Shown: piece after piece, positions 18,943-27,600 of the stretch
Layout: the number at the start of each line of letters is the position of its first letter
Numbering within the stretch: position 1 is the stretch's first letter
Assembly: GCF_938002845.1 (NCBI RefSeq)
Contig: NZ_CALKZP010000047.1
Location: forward strand, 14,173-78,172
Reading direction: 5' to 3'
Length of the DNA stretch: 64,000 bases
Source: an uncultured Campylobacter sp.
GTDB lineage: Bacteria > Campylobacterota > Campylobacteria > Campylobacterales > Campylobacteraceae
Translations under genes and position numbers: made by a program
The notes under the pieces: generated by a model
The model's database searches: none
The model's input: only the letters and a program-made list of their open reading frames with translations
What the model was told of the DNA's origin: nothing

Positions 18943-20970
18943 TTACTTCACCAGCCCCGCTTCCCTTAAAAAGCAGCTCGGCTCATAATTAATCTTTCTG
19001 ATCTTATCAAATTTCGCGTAGCTTAGCACCAGCTCGTCGCGCGCTCTGGTGACCGCCACGTAAAATAGTCGCCGCTCCTCCTCCAGGCTGCCGCCCATCG
19101 CCATTAGCTTGAGGTTTGGGAAGCGGTTTTGCGCTAGATCGATGAGATAGACGCTGTAAAACTCAAGCCCCTTGCTTGCGTGCACGCTGAGCAGATTTAC
19201 CCCCTCGCCCTCGCTCATCTCTTTTGCGCCCAGGGTTATGAAGTTATAAAAGCTCTGCGGATCCGCGTATTTGCCGGCGATCTGCTCTAAAATGCCGCAT
19301 TTATCGTAGATGCGAGCGATCTCGTCCTTTTTGCGCTCGTCGTCTATCTTGCCGTTTTTCAGCGTCGCGCGTTTCGTCGCGATAAAGTCCGCCACGAGCG
19401 CGAAAAGGCGCGAGTCTTTGATCTGCGAGATCAGCGTGACGGATCTCGCAGCGGAGCCGCTTTTTTTAAAAATTTTATAAATTTCGTGCAAAAATACGGC
19501 GCCGCCCTCGGTAATTTTATTGTGTTTTAGCACCGGATGCGAGCGAAAAAACTCGTCAAATTCCAAAGCTTCAAAGCGCGATACCGAGCCGATTATATCG
19601 ACATCGTCAAAAAGTCCTAGCTGATAGTTTTTCCTCTTTTTTTCAAAAATTTTAACGCTCTCGTCGGGGCGCAAAAGCCCTGCGTGAATGCTTCCGTGTC
19701 CAAGCGCGATTAGCGCGTCGAAAAGCTCCTTGCTCAGCGCGCTGCCGACGCCTCTTGCGTATTCGCACGTGCTCATAAATGCCATCATATCTTTTGGGTT
19801 TATTATCATCGCAAAGATGTCCGTAAAGGCCTTGATCTCGCGACTTTCAAAAAAGCTCACGCCGCCTTTTCGCTTCGCGCCGATGCCGAGCTCCTTAAGC
19901 GCGACCTCGACGCCGTCGGCGCTGGAGTTGTTGCGAAAGATGACGGCGATCTTTTCGCGCGGGGTGCCGCTTTGCGCGATCTGTGCGGCTACGTGGGCGT
20001 ATTGCGCCGCCGTATCGTCGTAAACATGCAGCCTAGGCGCGCTAAATTTGCCCTCACGGCCCACGATCAGCTTCTTTTCGTAAAGGCGCGGATTATTCGC
20101 GATGACGCGATTTGCAAGCGCCAAAATCGCCGAGCTTGAGCGGTAGTTAATATTCAGCGCGTAAATTTGAGCGTCCGCAAAGCGCTTGCCGAAGCTGCCG
20201 ATGATGTCGATGTTTGCGCCGTTGAAGGCGTATATGCTCTGATCGAAATCGCCGACGCAAAAAAGGCTTTTCGTCGCAAAGGCATCGATGAGACTTCCTT
20301 GCAGTGAGTTCGTGTCCTGATACTCGTCCACTAAAATTTCATCAAACCGCAGCGGCGCGCCCTTTCGTAGCTCATGGCGCATTTTTAGCAAAACGTCGTT
20401 GAAATCGGCGTAGTTAAATTTCGCCTTTTCCTCTTCGAACTCGCGCAAAATATCTGCGTAAATTTCGGCAAATTCCGCCTGATCCTCGTAGTTTTTGCTA
20501 AACCACGTCGCAAAATCCGCGCTCATCTCTTTGTTTTGATACAGCGAGTACACGTCGTACAAATATGCCCCGCCGTAGGGGCGCGCGTCGCTTACGTGAT
20601 AAAATTTTCGCCTTTCTACGAGGCTTTTTAGCAGGGTTTTTAGCTCGGCGGGCTGCTTTAAGATCACGCCTTTGCCCAGCTCGCGAAGTAGGGCGTAGGA
20701 TACGGCGTGAAAGGTGCCCGCGACGATTGCGGAGGTGATTTTTTTATCAAAATGCCGCTGCAGCCTCGCTATCATCTCGCTCGCGGCCTTATTCGTAAAA
20801 GTAAGAAGCAAAATTTTTCTAGGACTCGTGCCGAGATTTAGCAGATGAGCGATGCGCGCGACGATGGTGCTGGTTTTGCCCGTGCCTGCGCTTGCGATTA
20901 CTAGATTGTGCCCCGCAGGAGCGGTTGCTGCGGCGTATTGTTCGGTGTTTAGCTTAGCTAGAGCGTCCAA
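18943..20970 (-). CDS. UvrD/Rep-type superfamily 1A helicase
   Basis: ATP-driven 3'-5' DNA helicase, 675 residues. Motifs in order: I ASAGTGKTSTIV, Ia LLLTFTNKAASEM, II VDEYQDTN, III GDFDQSIYAFNGA, IV NYRSS, V VHASKGLEF, VI VAVTRARDEL. I chose the TTG at 20970 (MDALAKLNTEQ) because AAAGGA lies 6 nt upstream; the longer frame to 20997 would begin inside the -10 element. Repair or Rep-like roles are both possible, and pcrA/rep/uvrD cannot be separated here. Confidence 0.93.
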   Translation of the reverse strand: MDALAKLNTEQYAAATAPAGHNLVIASAGTGKTSTIVARIAHLLNLGTSPRKILLLTFTNKAASEMIARLQRHFDKKITSAIVAGTFHAVSYALLRELGKGVILKQPAELKTLLKSLVERRKFYHVSDARPYGGAYLYDVYSLYQNKEMSADFATWFSKNYEDQAEFAEIYADILREFEEEKAKFNYADFNDVLLKMRHELRKGAPLRFDEILVDEYQDTNSLQGSLIDAFATKSLFCVGDFDQSIYAFNGANIDIIGSFGKRFADAQIYALNINYRSSSAILALANRVIANNPRLYEKKLIVGREGKFSAPRLHVYDDTAAQYAHVAAQIAQSGTPREKIAVIFRNNSSADGVEVALKELGIGAKRKGGVSFFESREIKAFTDIFAMIINPKDMMAFMSTCEYARGVGSALSKELFDALIALGHGSIHAGLLRPDESVKIFEKKRKNYQLGLFDDVDIIGSVSRFEALEFDEFFRSHPVLKHNKITEGGAVFLHEIYKIFKKSGSAARSVTLISQIKDSRLFALVADFIATKRATLKNGKIDDERKKDEIARIYDKCGILEQIAGKYADPQSFYNFITLGAKEMSEGEGVNLLSVHASKGLEFYSVYLIDLAQNRFPNLKLMAMGGSLEEERRLFYVAVTRARDELVLSYAKFDKIRKINYEPSCFLREAGLVK

Positions 20971-20995
20971 GATTATTCCTTTGCAAAAAGGCGCC

Positions 20996-21001
20996 ATTAT
21001 A
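20996..21001 (-). promoter_or_regulatory. -10 element for the helicase gene
   Basis: TATAAT on the minus strand, 25 nt before the TTG start, in the 68-bp divergent spacer with pbpC. Confidence 0.6.
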
Positions 21002-21023
21002 GCCTAAAATCATTAAAATTCTT

Positions 21024-21032
21024 TGATATAAT
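21024..21032 (+). promoter_or_regulatory. Extended -10 for pbpC, near-leaderless start
   Basis: TGATATAAT, a perfect extended -10 (TGnTATAAT), ends 6 nt before the ATG at 21039. The expected transcription start therefore falls on or beside the start codon, and there is no ribosome site in between. Confidence 0.6.
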
Positions 21033-21038
21033 TGCGCG

Positions 21039-24000
21039 ATGAAATTTCTAAAATTTACGTTAAAAATCGCGCTATTTTGCGCATTTGCATTCGCTATGTT
21101 TTTGATCTTGGACGCGCTTTATCCGCTAAATTTGGATATGCTAAATAAGCAGAAGAGTAGAATTTTATATGACCGAAACGGAGAAATTTTAAATATGCAG
21201 ATCAGCGACGATCAAATTTGGCGCTTCTACGCGAGCGCGGACGAGATACCGCCGCGGCTGAAACAAAGCGCGATCTACTTCGAAGATCGCTATTTTTACT
21301 ACCATTTCGGCGTCAATCCAGCCTCGATCCTGCGCGCGGCTACGTATAATTTTACGCAAAATTTTACTAAAAAAAGCGAGGGTAACGTCGAGCGCGTCGG
21401 AGCCTCGACGATTACGATGCAGGTTGCGCGTATGATGCGCCCCAAACAGCGCAGCTACAAGAACAAAATCATCGAAATTTTCAACGCCTTTCAGCTGGAG
21501 TGGCACTTCAGCAAGGATGAAATTTTAGGAATGTATTTCAACCTCGCCCCATACGGCGGCAACATCGAGGGAGTCAAGACCGCGGCGTATTTTTACTTCA
21601 AAAAGGACCTGCGCGAGCTTAGCAACGCTCAAATCGCGCTTCTTAGCGTAATCCCGAAAAACCCGAACAAAAACCGCCTAGACCGCAGATCAAACATCAA
21701 CGCGCTCAAAAACCGCCTAATTTCGCAGCTGCGAGAGGGCGGCGTGATCTCGCAGAGTGAGTACGAGCGCGCTCTTGCCGAGCCGTTTTCGCCCAGGCGC
21801 TACGCAGCGCCCAATTATGCGCCGCATTACGCGCTACTGGCGTTTAACAATTATAAAATGCAGAATTTTACCGCCAAAGATGACGTAAATTTCACTCAAA
21901 ATTTAAAGCAGGGCGGCACGCCCGGCGCGACGACAGGGCAAGCAAGCTCGTCTACACGCCGAACCGCGGCGGGGGCAGAGTCAGATTTTTCGGACGCGGC
22001 GAGTGCCAAATCAGGCTTTACGGCTGCGACAAGGAGTGAGTCAAATTTATCAAATGCCGCAAACGCGAAGGCGGGAGCGGATTCGAAAGAAATGAATTCC
22101 AAAGAGGCGGATTTTAAAACAGACGCGCCAAAGAGTTTAAATTTTAGCGGACGAACGAGGCTAAATTTAAACGAGCGCGAAGGCGTAGAATCGCAGGAAG
22201 GCGCAAAACCGAATGAACCAAAAAGCGTAAAACCAAATGAACGAAAGAGCGCAAATTTAGATGAGCGGCGAGATTTAATTGATGTCGCACATCCGTCGCA
22301 AAACTCGCAAAGTCTAAATTTAAACGGGCAACGAGGCGCTGCGTATTCGCCGCAGAATTTTAGCGCAGATGCAAATTCAAATAAACGACAAACCGAGTAT
22401 TTGCCGCAAAATCCGAGTGCGGATATAAATTTAAACAAGCGGCAGAATGTCGTCGGTACCGCACATCCGCATCAAAACTCGCAAAATCAGCAAAATCTAA
22501 ATTTAAATAGTCGGCAAGATGCTGCGCATCCGCCGCAAAATCCGCAGGCAGATGCAAACTCTAGCGAGCGGCCGAGCGTAAATTTTGATCCGCAGGCAAA
22601 TTCCATTTCAGACGCTAGTGCTCAGACGCATTTCGCTTCGTCGAACGCTAATGCTCAGACAGATTCTACTTCAGACGCCAAAATGCAGACGGATTCTGCT
22701 GCAAGCGCCGAATCGCGGGCAAATTCCGCTCCCAACGCCAAGGCGCGGGGAAATTTCGCAAATTCCGAAGCGAGCGCGCAGTCCAAAGAGCAAACTGCGC
22801 GAGCGCAGGAGCTTGCGCGTCTAAACGAGGGTAAAATTTATTCGAGCTTGGATCTAAAAACCCAGATCGCGCTTGAGGGTTTTTTGAAAAGCGAGATCCT
22901 CGCCCTACGCGACAAGGGCGTTAGAAACGGCGCCGCGGTGCTTATCGACAACGAAAGTATGAGCGTGATCGCCTATGTCGGCAGCCACGATTTTAGCGCC
23001 AATGATGGGCAAAACGACGGCGTGCGCTCACAAAAAAACGTAGGCTCGACGCTCAAGCCCTTCATCTACGCTAAAGCCCTTGAGCACGGGCTCATCACCC
23101 CTTCAAAGAAGCTGATCGACGCGCCGATAACCTTCGCGGGCTATGTGCCGCGCAACTACAACCAGGGGTTTTTGGGCGCGGTGAGTGCGACCGACGCGCT
23201 AAGTCTGAGCCTAAATATCCCCGCGGTGAAGCTAAATTTGATGCTGGGTGACGACGGGCTGTATGAGATGCTTAGCGGCGCGCATCTGGCGGAGTTTAGC
23301 AAGGATTATTACGGCGCAGGTATCGCGCTGGGCAGTATTTCGATGAGCCTAATGGATCTTGCTCGCCTTTACAGCGCGTTTGCAAATGGCGGCAAGCTGC
23401 GGAAGCTCGAAATAGCGGGCGCAGAGATCGGCGATGATGCCAAAATTTTAACCCCGCAGAGCGCCTACATCGTAACGCAGATGCTAAGAAACGCGCCGCG
23501 CTCCTATCTCGGCTCGGTGTGGCAAAATACCCTAAACGCGCCGCCGTTGATGTTTAAAACGGGTACGAGCGCCGATGCGCGCGATCTCTACACCGTCGCG
23601 CTCACGCCTAAATTTACACTCGGCGTCTGGCTGGGAAATTTCGACGGCTCCAAGACTAGAGATCTTAGCGGCGGTGTGAGTGCGGCGAAAGTGGCGTTTA
23701 ATATGTTTGCCTTCCTCGATAAATCGGGCATGCTGGGCGAGGCGGAGTTTGCGCGTCCCACGGGCGTGAGCTTGCGGCGGGTATGCACCGACGCGTACCG
23801 CGAAAAGGAGTGCGCTCAAAGCGCCGATGATCTTACTATAGATGGGGTTGAGCCCAACGAGGAGTGCGAAATTTACGGCACGAGCGAGCTTTTTTATCTG
23901 CTAAAACACGGGCTGGTCGATCCGCAAAAGGTGCGCACAGGAAGGTGTGCGGCTAAATTTGCCGCCGTAAAGCCCGTACTAAACGACATCAACGCCAAAA

Positions 24001-24647
24001 CCTACGAGACCGGCGCGGACGGCACGCTGCGGCTAAAGGTGCAGTGCACGGCGGTTTTCGGCGAGCGGGTATATATCAAGCTAAGCGGCGGTTCGCGGGA
24101 GTTTATAGCGCTAAATTCCACTGCGTTTACGGGGGAGAATTCCGCGGATTTGGATTCCAAGCATTCTAGCGCGGCGCAGCAAGATACTTTAAAGCAGAAT
24201 TTAGCACAGCAAAATTTTGTAGAACAGAATTCTGCGGTACAAAATTCTATGCGACAAAATTTAGCGTTACAGAATGTAAAAACACAAAATCTTACGAAGC
24301 AAAATTCTGCGGGATGGAATTTTATAACTAAAAATCCAGCCACACGGAATTTGGCGTCGCAAAATTCTATCTTGCAAAATTCCACAGAGCAGAATTCGGA
24401 GGCTCAAAATTTCACAGAGAAAAATTTCACAGATCAAAATTCCTCGCAGCAAAATTCTGCGGCACGAGATTTTACCACGCAAAGCCTAGCGCCTGCAAAT
24501 TCTAAAGTTAAAACGGGAGAATATTTTGCGCGCACTAACGGCGAGGCTTTTACGCTAAGTCTTGGAACAGGGGATTTTGAGCTTGGCTGTCTGGACGAAA
24601 ATGCAAATTTCGCTAAAGCAAATTTTAGAGTAAATGAAAGAAAATAA
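21039..24647 (+). CDS. pbpC: Penicillin-binding protein 1C with two large low-complexity insertions
   Basis: Bifunctional peptidoglycan synthase of the PbpC class, 1202 residues against about 770 in E. coli. N-terminal anchor helix, then glycosyltransferase domain with FEDRYFYYHFGV and GASTITMQVARM. The transpeptidase domain follows: SxxK in GSTLKPF (about residue 669), SLN (about 724) and KTGTS (about 840), then a PbpC-type C-terminal domain. Insertion 1 (about 21880-22800, some 305 residues) lies between the two catalytic domains; insertion 2 (about 24125-24515) interrupts the C-terminal domain. Both are Asn/Gln/Ser/Ala-rich and open in frame; all catalytic motifs are intact. Followed 47 bp later by the alpha-2-macroglobulin gene, its usual partner. 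Confidence 0.93.
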   Translation: MKFLKFTLKIALFCAFAFAMFLILDALYPLNLDMLNKQKSRILYDRNGEILNMQISDDQIWRFYASADEIPPRLKQSAIYFEDRYFYYHFGVNPASILRAATYNFTQNFTKKSEGNVERVGASTITMQVARMMRPKQRSYKNKIIEIFNAFQLEWHFSKDEILGMYFNLAPYGGNIEGVKTAAYFYFKKDLRELSNAQIALLSVIPKNPNKNRLDRRSNINALKNRLISQLREGGVISQSEYERALAEPFSPRRYAAPNYAPHYALLAFNNYKMQNFTAKDDVNFTQNLKQGGTPGATTGQASSSTRRTAAGAESDFSDAASAKSGFTAATRSESNLSNAANAKAGADSKEMNSKEADFKTDAPKSLNFSGRTRLNLNEREGVESQEGAKPNEPKSVKPNERKSANLDERRDLIDVAHPSQNSQSLNLNGQRGAAYSPQNFSADANSNKRQTEYLPQNPSADINLNKRQNVVGTAHPHQNSQNQQNLNLNSRQDAAHPPQNPQADANSSERPSVNFDPQANSISDASAQTHFASSNANAQTDSTSDAKMQTDSAASAESRANSAPNAKARGNFANSEASAQSKEQTARAQELARLNEGKIYSSLDLKTQIALEGFLKSEILALRDKGVRNGAAVLIDNESMSVIAYVGSHDFSANDGQNDGVRSQKNVGSTLKPFIYAKALEHGLITPSKKLIDAPITFAGYVPRNYNQGFLGAVSATDALSLSLNIPAVKLNLMLGDDGLYEMLSGAHLAEFSKDYYGAGIALGSISMSLMDLARLYSAFANGGKLRKLEIAGAEIGDDAKILTPQSAYIVTQMLRNAPRSYLGSVWQNTLNAPPLMFKTGTSADARDLYTVALTPKFTLGVWLGNFDGSKTRDLSGGVSAAKVAFNMFAFLDKSGMLGEAEFARPTGVSLRRVCTDAYREKECAQSADDLTIDGVEPNEECEIYGTSELFYLLKHGLVDPQKVRTGRCAAKFAAVKPVLNDINAKTYETGADGTLRLKVQCTAVFGERVYIKLSGGSREFIALNSTAFTGENSADLDSKHSSAAQQDTLKQNLAQQNFVEQNSAVQNSMRQNLALQNVKTQNLTKQNSAGWNFITKNPATRNLASQNSILQNSTEQNSEAQNFTEKNFTDQNSSQQNSAARDFTTQSLAPANSKVKTGEYFARTNGEAFTLSLGTGDFELGCLDENANFAKANFRVNERK
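22240..22805 (+). repeat. Degenerate amino-acid repeats in the PbpC interdomain insertion
   Basis: Two repeat orders are visible in the translation. A longer unit with HPSQNSQSLNLNGQR, SPQNFSADANSNKR, PQNPSADINLNKR, HPHQNSQNQQNLNLNSR and PPQNPQADANSSER recurs from about 22290 to 22570. Then a 10-residue unit continues: SAQTHFASSN, ANAQTDSTSD, AKMQTDSAAS, AESRANSAPN, AKARGNFANS. Confidence 0.75.
24189..24488 (+). repeat. Strict 15-nt array: 20 pentapeptide units in PbpC
   Basis: Twenty consecutive 15-nt units. The fourth codon pair position is CAR-AAT (Gln-Asn) at 24195, 24210, 24225 and every 15 nt up to 24480, giving the pattern x-x-Gln-Asn-(Ser/Phe/Leu). Fourteen of the 20 units have exactly Gln-Asn; four more keep the Asn (WN, KN, RN, KN); the last two are RD and QS. 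No indel breaks the register. Because the period is a multiple of three, two antisense frames are also open through the array. Confidence 0.95.
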
Positions 24648-24661
24648 AAGGTTAATTTGTA

Positions 24662-24667
24662 TATAAT
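24662..24667 (+). promoter_or_regulatory. -10 element for the alpha-2-macroglobulin gene
   Basis: TATAAT, 28 nt before the ATG at 24695, in the 47-bp spacer after pbpC; AAAGGA follows at 24684-24689. The gene can thus be transcribed separately as well as with pbpC. Confidence 0.5.
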
Positions 24668-24694
24668 TTCGTAAAATTTTTGCAAAGGAATTTT

Positions 24695-27600
24695 ATGAAG
24701 ACAAAACTACTAAGCGCAGCGCTATTTTGCGCTTTGGCTAGCTTTGCCGCGGGCGTAGAGATCAAATACGCTAGCGGGGCTTACGAGATTAGCGGGGTGG
24801 ACGGCAGTGGATTTAGCGTCACGCAAAAGCAGATCTTAAAATGCACTCCCAAAATCACGGGCACCTACGAAAGCGTGAGCGAGAGCTCAATCAGGCTCTA
24901 TCCAAAGCCGATGCTTAGCGCCGGGGTTAATTATTCGTGCGAGGCGCGCGGGGTGCGCTTTGAGTTCGAGACAGAGCCTTTTAGCACCGAGCATATCGCG
25001 ATTCTGCGTCCGGGGCTAGTGGCAATTAAATTTAACGATGCGGTTAGCAAGGACGTGCTACAGCAAGCGACTAGAATTTACCGCGCGCAGAATTTAGCCC
25101 AAAACGACATATCCTACGAGCTTAGCTCGCACGATGATCGGAATTTTTTATTCAGCTTCGATCCTAAGGCGCAAAACGTCGTATTGCAAATAGAATCCCT
25201 CACCTCAAAAGCGGGCGCAAAGCTACAAAATCCGGTGGAGCTGCGCACGGACGAGGAGCCTTTTAATGATAGCATTAACGCTTCAAATTTAAGCGGCGTG
25301 CAGATCCGCCCTGCGGCTCTAAAAGACGGCTCGCTCGCGGCTAGAGTGTGTTTTCCTAACTATATGGACGAGCTGTCCGCCAAATACGTAAGAATCGCAG
25401 GCGTGAGTAAATTTAGCCTCACTCAGCCGCGATATTATTATTATGACGAAGATGAAGAGGATGGCGAAAGCGACGATCCTTCATGCTACTACTATGCAGA
25501 TATAGTAAGCGACGAGTTTATGCCGAATAAAAGCTACGAGATTAGGCTGCTAAAGGGCTTCGGAGATAGCTCATATATTTTGCGTGACGAGATAAAACAA
25601 AGCGTAAAAATGGGCGACAGGCTGCCTTTCGTAGCCTTTAGCGACGAGAAAAATTTCATCCCAAAATCCGCTTCGTTAGCTTTTAAAAGCTCAAACGTAA
25701 ATGAGGTTAAAATTTCGATTGCCAAAGTCCCTGAGCAAAATTTTAGGTATTTTTTAAACTTTGAAAGCAACGAAGATAGCGTAGGTGGGTTAGCTAGCGA
25801 GATCGCGGTTAAGAGCTTTGATATAGGAGGCGCTAAAAACGCCGTCGCGGAGCATAAAATCGCGATGGATTTTAAAGGCTATGAGGATGGAATTTATAAA
25901 ATCACGGCGTTTTACAAAGTGGGCGAAAAGATGCAAGAGATTTCGCGCGTAGCTTATCTTAGCGACATTACGGCTCAAGTGGTGCTGCTTGAGCGCGGTG
26001 CGCTAATTTATACTTCTAGGCTTAGTAATGGCGAGGAGCTAAGTAGAGCGAAGGTTAAAATTTACAGTGATAAAAACGAGCTAATCGTAGAGGATAAAAC
26101 GGACGGAGATGGAATTTTAAGATTAGAAAATATGGAAATTCTAGCCAAAAATCCGCGCTCTATCGAGATTAGTAAAGGCGATGAGCATGCGTTCGTGCTA
26201 TTTAATAACGCCGTAGCAAGCGTCGAGAAAACGATTACTGCAAAGCGTCCGTTTGTTTATCTCGCGAGTGAGCTGATAAGCCCGAATGAGCGGCTTTTAG
26301 GCACGATCGTGATGAAAAATCGCGATTTTAGCTCTTTAAAAAATACGCCGATTAAATTTAAAATTTACGATCCTAGCGGCACTGCGGTCATCACGCGCGC
26401 GCAAAACACCGATGAGTTCGGCAGCGTTAAAATAGACGAGCTGATGGGTGAAAAAAGCGGCACTTACCGCCTGGATCTCATCTATGAGGATAAAATCATC
26501 GCTTCTAAAAACTTCAGCGTAGAAAATTTCGTCCCAAACCGCATTAAAAATGAAATTCTCACTGCCAAAGATGAATACGGCGCAGATGAGATCATAACTT
26601 TAAAGCTAAGCTCAAACTATCTTGCAGGCGCGCCGGCTGGAGATTTGAAAGGCTCGCTTGAAGCAAACGCCTATGAAAAAGAGCTGAAAATTAAAGGCTA
26701 CGAGGGCTTTTCGTTTCTAAACGATCGCTTAAAGAAAAAGGGCGCTACGCAGCTTCGCAGGGCGGAATTTACACTAAGCCCCGCCGGTAAAAAGGAGCTT
26801 GCACTCTCGCCGGCAGCAGCTGATCTTAATGTCTCTAACGCCATAAATATTCTACTAAATTTCAGCGTAACCGAGGAGGGCAAAAACGTAAGTGCATATC
26901 GCAACCTGAGCTATCTGCCTTATGATCGTATCGTAGGAATTCGCGCGAGCAAGGATTTTATTTCAAGCGGAGATAGCGTAAAATTCGGCTTTGCGCTGCT
27001 AGATTCCAAAACCAAAACCGACGTTAAAGGCAAGATCGACGTTGAAATTTACCGCGACGATTTTACTTACGTTTATGACGGCAACAGATACGTCGAGCAA
27101 GAAAGCTTTAATCTCGTAAGCGCCGTTAGCACCGATGCGCGCGAGTTTGAGTACAAATTCCAAAACGGCGGCAATTATCTAATCGTCGCAAACGATTACT
27201 CAAGCGGCGCAAGTGCTGGCGTGCGCGTGGACGTAAGCGGCTGGGGATATTATGGACGGGTAAACGCTAAAGACGTTCAAAGCGCTAAAATCAAACTCGC
27301 AAGCGACAAGGTTAAAGCCGGAGATAAAATTAAAGGCGTCATCAATTCTCCGGTAGAAAGCGGCGTGCTAAATATCTCGCTCGTAGGCGAGCAGGTTTAC
27401 GACTATAAAATTCTATCCATAAAAGGCGGTAGCGCGGAATTTGAGCTTAGCGTGCCGGAGAATTTCGTCGGCGGACACATCAACGCTGTAATCGCGCGCG
27501 CCGCGACACCCGCTGCAATGCCGCTTAGAGCCTATGCAAACGTGCCGATGGCGCTAGATGCGGGCTCGCACAAGGCTAACGTGCAAATCCTAGCCGAGAA

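Noticed and set aside
24002..24482. Antisense open frames with Cys-rich pentapeptide repeats opposite pbpC
   Set aside because: They are a by-product of the 15-nt period, which keeps more than one antisense frame open; no start signals or family.
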